DNA from: Tannerellaceae bacterium
GTDB lineage: Bacteria > Bacteroidota > Bacteroidia > Bacteroidales > Tannerellaceae
DNA: 49,374 nucleotides
NCBI GenBank assembly: GCA_021201295.1
Contig: JAJQFE010000044.1
Location: forward strand, 54,191-103,564
Reading direction: 5' to 3'
A program made the translations under genes and the position numbers. This document shows, piece after piece, positions 1-7,819 of this stretch (positions are counted from its first letter, which is position 1; each line of letters starts with the position of its first letter). A model generated the notes under the pieces. The model was not told the origin of the DNA and did no database searches. It saw nothing but the letters and a program-made list of their open reading frames with translations.

Positions 1-2360
1 GCAGAGATTTCGTTGTCCTCAGAGATAACGATGTTCTTATCAGCCGTCAACTGATCCTGTTTGGAGTTTTCCAGGGAAGAAATCAACCCTCTTAGTTCTG
101 CATCCTGGTAGACCGTATCCACCGCAGAAATCTTTCTGCCTTCCAGGATAATATTGTCACCAGCAATCAGTTGATCCTGTTTGCTTTCCACCAGGTTCCG
201 GACCGCTTCATCCATATCCCCGCTTAATCCGGCAAAAAGCGTATCCGTTTCTTCCTGCGTATAATAACCGGACAGGTCAATCTCCGTGGTACCAATAGAA
301 GCATATTTCCCGATGGATTCCAGCCACACATACTCAAAATAGTACTCCACTTTCTCATCTGCACTCTTATGAGGTACCAGGTAAATAATATGGCTACGTC
401 CCTTTTCCAGAAGTTCATCCACCTGTTCCAATTCGATATGGACCAGGTTAGCCGCCAGTTCTTTCAATTCCTCCACGGCATCCTGTACCGCATCCACATC
501 CCTCAGGAAAGCGATCTTTTCCGCTTCTTCACCCGATTGACCTGCTAACTGCACCGTAGGCCGCTCACTGGCATTCAGGTTTAACGGAAGATGGACCGAA
601 CCCAAGTCTGCGATATCCCATTGGCTTACCATTGCCAGGTTCACTCCTTCCCCGTCTGTTTTTAAACCCAATAAATTCCGGTGATTGTCCAACAGAATCC
701 GTTTGTCATCAAAATAAGGCACTTTCCTCACTTTCAGAGCGTCAAGCTCCGCCTGCACCTCCCGGAAATTCCCGGCCGTTTCAGCCTGAAAATCCTCCAT
801 AACCTGCTCACAGGCTTTTCGGTTCGCATCCACCTTCTCATCCAGTTTAGCAACCACCTGGTCATTAGAGGCCCGGTAAGCTTTTGCCTTTTCCACGATA
901 GAAGACACACGGTTCGTGATCGACTCTCTATAGGTTTCCACCTTGTTGCCCAGCGAGGTCACCGACTGGTCCGTATCTTCCTTATTCGCATCTACTTTGA
1001 TATGCAGATCTGCAACCACCTGGTCATTGGATTTTTTATACGCTTTTGCTTTCCCGGTCAGCTCCTGGAAGCTGTTTTTTACTTTCTCTTTATACTCCTC
1101 TACCTTAGCGTCCAGATCCGAAACACTTTGCTCAGTAGCCTCTTTATTGGCATCCACCTTACCATCCAAAGCAGCCACAGAATCATCCGTGGATTCTTTG
1201 TACGCCTCTACTTTGGTATCCAGGTCTGTGATGCTCCGGTTGGTGGAAGCCTGGTTCTCATCCACCTTTTCCTCGAGTGTCCGGATTGTTTCGTTCAACT
1301 CCTCCACTTCAGTATCCATGCGGCTGTTCAACTCCTCTCCCAGGTGGTTGATCACCTCCGTATTGTCCGTCCGGAACTGTTCAAACGTAGTCTTATCCAC
1401 CTTCAGATCCAGCAGTGAATCCAATTCTTCCTGCGTGTAATAATCCGTGATATAGAAATTAGAATCTACCTCCTTACCTGCCAGGACACTTTCCTCCCGG
1501 TTAAAATTAAGGGTAGAAAACTGGAACTCACACTCCCCTGTTTTATTAATTCCCCCTCTGACACCCTGTTCGCTACGGGCCGAACTATTGAAAACAAATA
1601 ACTTACCGGCATCTGCCGTAGAACGGATCACATACCGGTCCCTGTCAGGAGCGACGAACCAGCAGCCAAATGCCATGACATCCCCGGCAGTGTGCTCCAG
1701 GCTGACATGGTCACAGGCTTCCATCGTTAAGGAAGAGGTCAGCGAGTGAATCCCCCAGCTATGTCCTGTGGTAGAAGAACAGTGTGACAGATAGACATTC
1801 GCATATAGTAACGTCCGGATATCTAAATGATTTACCTGGGATTTCTCTATATGGATATCCCCCTGCCCGGTAATGTGGGTATTCCCTTTCAGGAACATAT
1901 TGTTCAGCACGGTCTTACCGCCTGTAGTAGCAATGGTGGTTCTACCGGTCACTTCCAGTCCTTCCAGGCTCACATTGCACGCACTGATCGCCAGTTGTCC
2001 GGTCACCTGCACACCCCAGTGTTCTGCCACAGAAGAAAGGGCTTTCACAGTCAGGTCGTCTTTATTGATCGTGACACTTTCATGATACACCCCTTCCCAG
2101 ACTAAGATCAGGTCTCCCTCTTTAGCCGCATGTACAGCCGCATGCAAAGAAGGATAAAAGCGCATATCTTTACCCATGGGGGTATGAGATACTAAACGTA
2201 CCTTTTTCAACTCTTCTTTCCGTAATGACGAAAGAAGATTCATCAGGCCTTCCTGTTTATGCAGGTCACCTACAATCGTTCCCCAAACCGGGAACTTTAT
2301 ATTTGAATTGTGTGAAATATGATGCATTTTGTTTACTTCTAAATTAATGTTGTTTGACAT
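1..2360 (-). CDS. Phage tail-fibre-like protein, beta-helix plus coiled-coil (3' end outside window)
   Basis: The reading frame is open from an ATG at 2360 to the window's left edge (786 complete codons), so the C-terminus is missing. Residues about 65-180 resemble the start of a pectate-lyase-like right-handed beta-helix: PSLHAAVHAAKEGDLILVWE is followed by regular short strands. Residues about 315-560 are a highly charged, heptad-like coiled-coil region with a 54-residue internal repeat; SNDQVVA occurs twice, and caaccacctggtcatt recurs at 851 and 1013. A YYTQEE motif, common in tail-fibre stalks, appears near residues 307 and 696. The gene overlaps the upstream small gene by 17 bases, which suggests translational coupling. 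Likely role: a trimeric adhesin or tail fibre of a prophage. The domain assignment is by eye; a non-phage surface adhesin is the alternative. Confidence 0.7.
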   Translation of the reverse strand, partial: MSNNINLEVNKMHHISHNSNIKFPVWGTIVGDLHKQEGLMNLLSSLRKEELKKVRLVSHTPMGKDMRFYPSLHAAVHAAKEGDLILVWEGVYHESVTINKDDLTVKALSSVAEHWGVQVTGQLAISACNVSLEGLEVTGRTTIATTGGKTVLNNMFLKGNTHITGQGDIHIEKSQVNHLDIRTLLYANVYLSHCSSTTGHSWGIHSLTSSLTMEACDHVSLEHTAGDVMAFGCWFVAPDRDRYVIRSTADAGKLFVFNSSARSEQGVRGGINKTGECEFQFSTLNFNREESVLAGKEVDSNFYITDYYTQEELDSLLDLKVDKTTFEQFRTDNTEVINHLGEELNSRMDTEVEELNETIRTLEEKVDENQASTNRSITDLDTKVEAYKESTDDSVAALDGKVDANKEATEQSVSDLDAKVEEYKEKVKNSFQELTGKAKAYKKSNDQVVADLHIKVDANKEDTDQSVTSLGNKVETYRESITNRVSSIVEKAKAYRASNDQVVAKLDEKVDANRKACEQVMEDFQAETAGNFREVQAELDALKVRKVPYFDDKRILLDNHRNLLGLKTDGEGVNLAMVSQWDIADLGSVHLPLNLNASERPTVQLAGQSGEEAEKIAFLRDVDAVQDAVEELKELAANLVHIELEQVDELLEKGRSHIIYLVPHKSADEKVEYYFEYVWLESIGKYASIGTTEIDLSGYYTQEETDTLFAGLSGDMDEAVRNLVESKQDQLIAGDNIILEGRKISAVDTVYQDAELRGLISSLENSKQDQLTADKNIVISEDNEIS

Positions 2361-2715
2361 ATTTAATCCTTGTTTTTAAGATCATTTCCGTTTGCCCCTG
2401 AACGGTTTCTTTAAATAGATAGTCCTTTCCACCAGCGTCTATCAGGGTCACTTCATAGCTATAGTATACCGCACCATCTTTCAGCTTTTGCAGGACATCC
2501 CGGGAGAAAACCGCATAATCCCGGGCCTCCCCGAGTTCCAGGTTAGTGCATTGTCCATGTATGTAGCTTGCCTCTATACACGCATGTTCATTCGTAGTAA
2601 AAAAACGGATGACAAACTTCACCGTGTCCGCAACACGGTACGGTCTGCTTTCCGAATCCCTCAGACTCAACTGAATCTTCAGGTCACTGTCTTTATATAC
2701 TTTATATACTGCCAT
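2344..2715 (-). CDS. Small phage-associated protein upstream of the tail fibre
   Basis: This is a 123-residue protein starting at the internal Met of MAVYKVYKDSDLKIQ (ATG 2715). The frame could extend upstream to 2751, but those 12 residues read like leader sequence. It is rich in predicted beta strands (VKFVIRFFTTN, YYSYEVTLIDAGGK, TEMILKTRIKYV), which suggests a single beta-sandwich domain. That is reminiscent of the N-terminal domain of BppU-type baseplate proteins, but this is a resemblance and not an identification. It has no signal peptide or membrane segment. Its stop overlaps the start of the tail-fibre gene, so the two are probably made together. It may connect the fibre to a baseplate or act as its assembly partner. 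Confidence 0.6.
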   Translation of the reverse strand: MAVYKVYKDSDLKIQLSLRDSESRPYRVADTVKFVIRFFTTNEHACIEASYIHGQCTNLELGEARDYAVFSRDVLQKLKDGAVYYSYEVTLIDAGGKDYLFKETVQGQTEMILKTRIKYVKQH

Positions 2716-2977
2716 TTCTCTTATTACTTGAGGGTTCACCCAAAATACCACAGATTTTTATTTTTATAATTTGTAATTATCCCATAGCTATGAGGATCCG
2801 TATACACACCAGAGCATATATACCTGCCTTCACTATATATACATTCTATTTGTATTACATTTCAGGGATTTATGAGAAGAAAAGTTCTCATGCTTGGAAA
2901 AAATGGCAGTTCAGGTGAAAAAAAGGCGGGAAAGGAGCCCGGAAATGACTCCAACAGCGGGTGGTTTTTTCGATTGC

Positions 2978-3289
2978 TTACTCTTTTTTTCCGGAAGGAT
3001 CTGCCAGTAGATGCTCATCCACCGGATAAAACCGGTAACAATTAGCGGCCCGTATCCGTTGTAAACGGGATTTATGAGACCGGAATTCTTTCCTGAATGC
3101 CTCACAAAAGTCACCTTCCGTGAACTTATACGTCATAGAAAGGACTACATCCTGAAAGATACCCAGGTCCTCTTCCGTCCTGACCAGATCCGCAGAGAGC
3201 GTAGCATAATACTGCTCTACCAACTGGTTGACGAACCTATTCTCCCGGGATTTATTGATAGGGGTTTGATGGAGTTTCGTGATCTCCAT
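2978..3289 (-). CDS. Unrecognised 103-residue protein overlapping the RHH gene
   Basis: The protein begins MEITKLHQTPINKSRENRF (ATG 3289) and is mostly polar and predicted helical, with a basic stretch FRKEFRSHKSRLQRIR near residues 66-81. I do not recognise a family. It starts inside the last codons of the ribbon-helix-helix gene (38-base overlap), so the two are very likely co-transcribed and coupled. An earlier Met (3313) would give a 111-residue form. A small DNA-binding protein followed by an overlapping gene of this size is the layout of many toxin-antitoxin modules, but I see no RelE/ParE or PIN signature, so no function is assigned. Confidence 0.5.
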   Translation of the reverse strand: MEITKLHQTPINKSRENRFVNQLVEQYYATLSADLVRTEEDLGIFQDVVLSMTYKFTEGDFCEAFRKEFRSHKSRLQRIRAANCYRFYPVDEHLLADPSGKKE

Positions 3290-3446
3290 CAATGGTTTCT
3301 TCCTGGCTCTCATACTCTTCTGTAAACTTTTGTAAAGCAGTCCGGATCAGACGGCTGACAGACACTTGTTTTTTCTCAGCAATGCGTTGCATATCCGATA
3401 ACAGGCTATAGTCCAGCCGGAAGGTGATTACTTTATCTTTGTCCAT
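3252..3446 (-). CDS. Ribbon-helix-helix (CopG/Arc-like) DNA-binding protein
   Basis: The 64-residue protein starts at ATG 3446. An N-terminal strand (KVITFRLDYSL) is followed by two helices (LLSDMQRIAEKKQ and SVSRLIRTALQKFTEEY), which is the classic RHH fold that dimerises to put a two-stranded sheet into the DNA major groove. The longer upstream frame (to 3512) encodes a proline-rich stretch unlike an RHH N-terminus, so the later start is chosen. Such proteins usually repress their own operon. A perfect 11-bp tandem duplication lies 37-58 bases upstream and is a plausible operator. It probably acts as a regulator of the mobile element, or as an antitoxin or partition factor. Confidence 0.7.
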   Translation of the reverse strand: MDKDKVITFRLDYSLLSDMQRIAEKKQVSVSRLIRTALQKFTEEYESQEETIDGDHETPSNPYQ

Positions 3447-3482
3447 AACGATCAGAATTTCTATCAGACTAAACGGGGGAAT

Positions 3483-3504
3483 CCGGGCCGCTTCCGGGCC
3501 GCTT
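3483..3504. repeat. Perfect 11-bp tandem repeat upstream of the RHH gene
   Basis: ccgggccgctt occurs twice head to tail (3483-3493 and 3494-3504). It is very GC-rich against its surroundings and lies 37-58 bases upstream of the RHH start codon. A one-turn (11-bp) tandem spacing is what an RHH protein binding as adjacent dimers would need, so it is a candidate autoregulatory operator. Confidence 0.5.
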
Positions 3505-3585
3505 TTTTCCACCGGATTTTACTTCTCCCAAAGAGTGTGTGAGTGCGCGTTTTTGCGACTTTCTTTCTACACACTCTTTCTTTTT

Positions 3586-3614
3586 GTTTTAGTTTTAGTT
3601 TTAGTTTTAGTTTA
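3586..3614. repeat. Hexanucleotide microsatellite (GTTTTA)n
   Basis: Four perfect gtttta units (3586-3609) and a degenerate fifth lie in the non-coding control region of the mobile element. Such tracts slip easily and their length can vary between strains. They could also bend DNA between the divergent genes. Confidence 0.7.
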
Positions 3615-3619
3615 TATAT

Positions 3620-3714
3620 AGACTGGAATATTTCCAGTCTATTCTCCAGTCAAACCTCCAGTCAAATGTATAGTAGACAGTATAGTAGATCCTACAGTCT
3701 ACCCTCCAGTCAAA
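3620..3714. repeat. Palindrome plus three direct 11-mers in the element's control region
   Basis: A 9-bp palindrome, agactggaa / ttccagtct, separated by 3 bases (3620-3628 and 3632-3640), is followed by three perfect copies of ctccagtcaaa at 3644-3654, 3656-3666 and 3704-3714. The first two are 12 bases apart. The core ccagtc is shared between the palindrome arm and the direct repeats, so one protein could bind all of them. Candidates are the S24 repressor or the RHH protein encoded on either side. The arrangement also resembles replication iterons, but no replication initiator gene is visible. Confidence 0.6.
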
Positions 3715-3774
3715 CCTACCCTTCATCCATCCATCCGTACTTCATCCTCCATCCGTTTTCCTGTTTCCAGCACC

Positions 3775-3936
3775 TCACCAGCTTTTATAGGCTACCCCGG
3801 TAGCGAAAGCACTCATACCGAAAGTAAAAAAATGACAGGGATTACTGAAAGCACCTGCCAGACAGGCAATCGTAATAGCTGCCCAGACTAAGCAGACCAT
3901 CAGATGCGCAAACGATTGAAAATGTATTTTCTTCAT
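3775..3936 (-). CDS. 53-residue predicted inner-membrane protein
   Basis: The ATG at 3936 is preceded by gaggt at a good Shine-Dalgarno distance, rare in this AT-rich genome. The peptide starts MKKIHFQSFAHLMVCLVWAA, continues with a hydrophobic segment to about residue 30, has a short polar turn (SNPCH), then a second moderately hydrophobic stretch to the C-terminus at KSW. This suggests one or two transmembrane helices. The gene lies alone between the repeat region and the divergent repressor, on the same strand as the other element genes. No family is recognised. A phage exclusion, holin-like or lysogeny-related membrane peptide would fit the setting but is only a guess. Confidence 0.55.
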   Translation of the reverse strand: MKKIHFQSFAHLMVCLVWAAITIACLAGAFSNPCHFFTFGMSAFATGVAYKSW

Positions 3937-4060
3937 ATACCTCAAGTCATTAAGTGTGTAACTCAGCAGCCGAAAACCATTCCGTTCTCCATAAACTGCA
4001 CGACAAATATAGTGACATACATCATTAAATCCAAGTTAATTTACTGATATTTTTCACCAA

Positions 4061-4080
4061 ATTAACCGGAATTAACCGGA
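4061..4080. promoter_or_regulatory. Tandem 10-mer, candidate repressor operator
   Basis: attaaccgga is repeated exactly twice, head to tail, about 120 bases before the S24 repressor start and between the divergent transcription units. One helical turn per copy suggests side-by-side binding of a regulator. Assignment to the neighbouring repressor is inference. Confidence 0.4.
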
Positions 4081-4197
4081 GGCACTGGAAGAAATATGAA
4101 GTTTTGTTAGTAAAATCAAAGATTATTTGCGTTATTTGTCCTGGGTTTTTGCACGAAAAGCTCCCGGTTACGAACACAAACACTGATAAACATCACT

Positions 4198-4863
4198 ATG
4201 ACAACAAAAGAACGGCTGAAAATATTCTCCAAACAGATGGGCTATGGAAGAAATAAATTTGAGGAATACGTGGAAATCGCTTCCGGATACCTCTCTTCCA
4301 GATCCAGTTCAGTCACCTCCGATACCATCGAGAAGGTGATCCGTAAATTTCCGGAACTCAGCTTGGAATGGCTCCTGACCGGTCAGGGAGATATAATCAA
4401 AACAGAGTCACCGGCGCTGGTTTCCCGCACCTATCCGTTAAAACCCTATATTGATTCCACCTATGCAGTCTGCGGCTTACCCAAAGGGTTTTCCGTAGCC
4501 GTGAAAGAGACGGACTGTCCCACCATTTCCCTGCCGTTTATGAAAGAATATGATTTCTCCATTCAGGCGAAGGGAGACAGCATGGTCAACCGGAAAGATC
4601 CGCGTAAAAGTATCCAGGAAGGAGACATTGTCGTGTGCCGTATCTGGAAAAGCCGGAGTCATCTCCGCTGGGGAGAGACCTATGCCCTCTCCACTCCGGA
4701 AGGGATTGTGATCAAAAAGATAGTTCCGGCGGAAGCAGAGGGGTATATCCGTTGCATTTCGTTCAACATAGAAGAGGGATATATGCCCTACGACCTGCCT
4801 TTAGAAGAAATCAATGACTGGGCGATTGTCGTAGGGGTGGTCAGCGTGACCAGTTGGACCTGA
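4198..4863 (+). CDS. S24-family phage repressor (HTH plus LexA/CI-like protease)
   Basis: The 221-residue protein has an N-terminal DNA-binding helix-turn-helix (residues about 5-62: FEEYVEIASGYLSSRSSS, ending ELSLEWLLTGQGD, a common Bacteroidales phage repressor pattern). The C-terminal S24 peptidase domain has the catalytic serine in KGDSMV (Ser128) and lysine in GIVIKKI (Lys173 or 174). The expected self-cleavage site between the domains could be Cys92-Gly93 in YAVCGLPKG, as in UmuD. It should hold the element silent and self-cleave when RecA filaments form during DNA damage. It is divergent from the rest of the element, across the repeat-rich region. It is the last element gene before chromosomal genes. 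Confidence 0.85.
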   Translation: MTTKERLKIFSKQMGYGRNKFEEYVEIASGYLSSRSSSVTSDTIEKVIRKFPELSLEWLLTGQGDIIKTESPALVSRTYPLKPYIDSTYAVCGLPKGFSVAVKETDCPTISLPFMKEYDFSIQAKGDSMVNRKDPRKSIQEGDIVVCRIWKSRSHLRWGETYALSTPEGIVIKKIVPAEAEGYIRCISFNIEEGYMPYDLPLEEINDWAIVVGVVSVTSWT

Positions 4864-4904
4864 ACCATCCGGGCCGGGAATGGCTCCCATCCGTTTTCTG
4901 AAAC

Positions 4905-4942
4905 GGGTGCACCCTTTTCGGGAATCCGGTGCATCCTTTTTT
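4905..4942 (+). terminator. Rho-independent terminator after the repressor
   Basis: gggtgcacc pairs with ggtgcatcc (9 bp, one G-U) across a 14-base loop and is followed directly by six T. It begins 42 bases after the repressor stop. A further inverted copy of the core (gatgcacccgg) follows at about 4950, so an alternative hairpin is possible. Confidence 0.7.
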
Positions 4943-5095
4943 AACCAACGATGCACCCGGGAGTAGCCGGAACTACAAAGATGAAACAGAAATGACATGC
5001 CGAAAACAGGGAAAAGTGTAGTTTTAAGCCTACCTTTGCCGGAAACCTGACAGGAAATAAAAAAATAGCTTACACACAATCTATAGCATGGATCG

Positions 5096-6157
5096 ATGAA
5101 AACAGGGTTTTATCTGATAGGAATCTGTATCTGCCTGGTCACCTTCTTCGGTTGCCCATCCACCTTAGCAGAAGAGAAAAAGATACCGGTATTGGTATTG
5201 ACAGATTTCGGAAGGAACATAAATGATGCGGAAGCCTTTGCCTATCTGGCCACAAATCCGGCCATCGAATTGACCGGAGCCGTATGTAACAGCTATATTC
5301 CGGAGGTCCGTGCCCGCTCGTTAGGGCTTTTCCTCCGGTTATTCCATCAGGAAATTCCCATTGCCACAGGGGCAGCTTTCCCCTGGCGCACCACTCCGGA
5401 ACCTGAGCAGCTTCTCCGGTATCTGCAGGAGCATAGCATAGAAGATGTGCCGTATGAAACAGCACTGGAAGATTCCTTGAAAAGCTGAAGCAGCGACCTG
5501 TCTCCTATCACCCTATATGACCCTGTCCTGTTGATAGACTCCCTGCTGAAACACTATGCAGGAGAGCTACGGATCGTGGTCCTCTCCCAGGCAACGGATA
5601 TAGCCGGCTATCTTTTCTCTCATCCTGGCCACATCCCCCTGGTCCACTCCATTTATCTCCAGGGCCAGGCCCGGATAGATGAACGGGGTCAGCTTTTACC
5701 GGATAGTGCAGCCTATAATCTCCGGGAGGATATGGAAGCGGCCCGTTACCTGTTTACGCTCCAGGAGCAGATCCCTTTTACCCTGGTAGGAAAACATGCC
5801 GCTTATCCCATGGCTTATACTCAGGAGGAAATGCAACAACTGGCTGCCCGGTGTGGCCAGGCAGGAAAATACCTGGAACGAGCAGCGAGCATGGGATTAA
5901 CCTGTTTCCTGCAAAGAGATCTGGCCCTGTTCTACCGCATCTTTCAGGTTCCGGACACCCTACCTGCTCACCTGGCACTGGCCTCCATTGACCAGGTAAG
6001 TAATCCCTACGATCTCCTGACAGCCATAGCGATTGACAGACCTGACCTGTTTGAAGCTACCCGGCAGGGAATCCATACGCTGATCGGAATGAATCCCGGT
6101 GAAACCTATTTTCAGGATTCTGTTCGGATCAAACAGCTTTTACTGATGGAGAATTAA
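5096..6157 (+). pseudogene. Secreted nucleoside-hydrolase-like protein, in-frame TGA stop
   Basis: A signal peptide (LIGICICLVTFFGCPSTLA) leads into KIPVLVLTDFGRNINDAEAF, the position of the calcium-binding DTDxGxDxDD motif of inosine-uridine nucleoside hydrolases. Here the aspartates are partly replaced, so even the ancestral protein may not have been a typical hydrolase. The frame is interrupted by a TGA at 5486-5488 and then continues in the same frame to 6157 with no indel. The total would be 353 residues, a normal family length. One nonsense mutation therefore explains the break. Residues after the stop (IVVLSQATDIAGYL) match the conserved core of the fold. A shortened product of 130 residues, or a restart at 5531, would lack half the domain. 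Confidence 0.75.
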
Positions 6158-6229
6158 AAAAGTCCTGAGAAACACTCCTCTTCCTGCTATCTGTGCAGAG
6201 CTTACAGCTAAGCCTCTATTCCTGCCTGG

Positions 6230-7786
6230 TTAGCCATATACCGCAGCGACTCCTTCAGCACAACGTTCGCCGTCTATGGCTGCGGAAACAATGCCTCCTG
6301 CATACCCGGCGCCTTCTCCACAGGGGAACAAGCCTTTGAGGGTGATATGTTGCAGGTTCTCCCGGTCGCGCAGGATACGTACCGGAGAGGAGGTGCGGGT
6401 CTCCACGCCTATCAGGACCGCTTCGTTGGTCAGGAATCCCCGGGACCTGTTTCCAAAGGCCCGGAAGCCTTCCCGGAGGCGGGAGGTGATCAATTCGGGC
6501 ATCCAGAAATGCAATGGTGAAGCGATCAAGCCTGGCGTATAAGAAGAAGCTGGCAGATCAAAGGAGTTCTTTTTCTGCACGAAATCCTGCATCCGCTGGG
6601 CGGGTGCCATTTGTTTCATCCCTCCGTTCAGCCAGCTATGTTCTTCCAGACGTTCCTGGAACCTGAGTAAGGCGAGCTCCTTTTCGGAGGCAAATTCAGG
6701 AAAATCATCCGGATGGATCTCTACGACCATCCCGGAATTGGCCCACCGGGAACCCCGGTTGGCAGGGGACATACCATTCACGACCACCTGTTTCGGACCA
6801 CTAGCTGCCGGAACCACAAATCCTCCGGGACACATACAAAACGAATAGACGCCTCTTTCCTGAACCTGGGTGACAAAACTATATTCGGCAGCCGGCAGAT
6901 AGTCTCCCCGGCCCTGTTTCGTATGGTACTGGATCTGGTCGATGAGTTCCTGGGGATGTTCCAGGCGTACCCCGACAGCGATGCCTTTGGCTTCCATAGG
7001 GATCTGTTCCTGCCGGAGGTAATCATAGACATCCCGTGCGGAATGTCCGGTGGCTAAGATGACGGGGCCGTGAAACTCCTGGCCCGTCTGCGTGATGACG
7101 CCGGTGACTTCTTGGTTTTTCAGGATCAGCCGTTCCATGCGGGTTTCAAAATGGACCTCTCCCCCGCACCGGATGATCTGGTTGCGGATGTTTTCAATGA
7201 CCCGGGGGAGTTTATCGGTACCGATATGGGGATGGGCATCGATCAGGATGGACGAACTGGCTCCATGCTGGCACAACACGTGTAATATTTTATCTACAGA
7301 CCCCCGTTTCTTACTCCGGGTGTAGAGTTTGCCATCGGAATAGGCTCCGGCGCCTCCCTCTCCGAAACTGTAGTTGGATTCACTGTTAACCTGCTGCTGG
7401 CGGCTGATCAGGGCGATGTCTTTTTTGCGGGCATGGACATCTTTTCCCCTTTCCAGCAGGATGGGGCGGTAGCCCAGTTCTATCAGCCGCAAAGAGGCGA
7501 ACAGCCCACTCGGACCTGCTCCTACGACAAGGACCGGTTTACCGGAAGAGACCTCCGGATAGTCTACCGGGATATAGTCCTCTTCTTCTATCTTTTCCCG
7601 GATAAACACCCGTAATTTTATATTGACGAACACGGTACGCTGGCGGGCATCAATGAAACGTTTCAGGATGCGTACCGCCCATATATCGCTCAGGTCTTCT
7701 CCTGTTTCCTGTGCTGCTATTTTTTTCAGGGATTGTTCATGGGAAGCGGCTTTGGGTAGCAATCGAAGCTGAATTTCTTTAATCAT
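6230..7786 (-). CDS. FAD-dependent dehydrogenase of the COG2509 type
   Basis: The 518-residue protein has an N-terminal region of about 90 residues (IKEIQLRLLPKAAS) followed by a Rossmann dinucleotide-binding motif, VLVVGAGPSGLFASL, with the ribose-binding acidic residue in LLERGKD about 20 residues on. Further FAD contacts are at VILATGHSARDVYDYL and near the end, LFPCGEGAGYAGGIVSAAID. This is the uncharacterised FAD-dependent dehydrogenase family that is widespread in Bacteroides; its substrate is unknown. It is cytosolic, with no signal peptide. It starts 34 bases downstream of the radA stop on the same strand, so the two may be co-transcribed. Length and motifs are complete. Confidence 0.85.
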   Translation of the reverse strand: MIKEIQLRLLPKAASHEQSLKKIAAQETGEDLSDIWAVRILKRFIDARQRTVFVNIKLRVFIREKIEEEDYIPVDYPEVSSGKPVLVVGAGPSGLFASLRLIELGYRPILLERGKDVHARKKDIALISRQQQVNSESNYSFGEGGAGAYSDGKLYTRSKKRGSVDKILHVLCQHGASSSILIDAHPHIGTDKLPRVIENIRNQIIRCGGEVHFETRMERLILKNQEVTGVITQTGQEFHGPVILATGHSARDVYDYLRQEQIPMEAKGIAVGVRLEHPQELIDQIQYHTKQGRGDYLPAAEYSFVTQVQERGVYSFCMCPGGFVVPAASGPKQVVVNGMSPANRGSRWANSGMVVEIHPDDFPEFASEKELALLRFQERLEEHSWLNGGMKQMAPAQRMQDFVQKKNSFDLPASSYTPGLIASPLHFWMPELITSRLREGFRAFGNRSRGFLTNEAVLIGVETRTSSPVRILRDRENLQHITLKGLFPCGEGAGYAGGIVSAAIDGERCAEGVAAVYG

Positions 7787-7819
7787 ATGTGTATGGATTT
7801 ATTATCTGCCGGGTGAACG

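Noticed and set aside
681-1418. 245-codon plus-strand open frame in the tail-fibre region
   Set aside because: It is the antisense shadow of the coiled-coil repeats; its translation has no recognisable content and the minus frame has clear tail-fibre motifs.
2911-3114. 67-codon minus-strand frame overlapping the unknown 103-residue gene
   Set aside because: Mostly inside another frame; its unique 3' part is short and Lys-rich. A 35-residue gene starting near 3014 cannot be excluded but lacks support.
3644-3714. CRISPR array
   Set aside because: Repeats are only 11 bases, spacers are irregular (1 and 37 bases), and no cas gene is present.
4864-5095. Prophage attachment site at the repressor side
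   Set aside because: I looked for a repeat or tRNA end here and found only the terminator palindromes; the other end is outside the window.
5486-5488. TGA read as selenocysteine
   Set aside because: The family does not use selenocysteine, no SECIS-like hairpin directly follows, and other neighbouring genes have TAG and TAA lesions.
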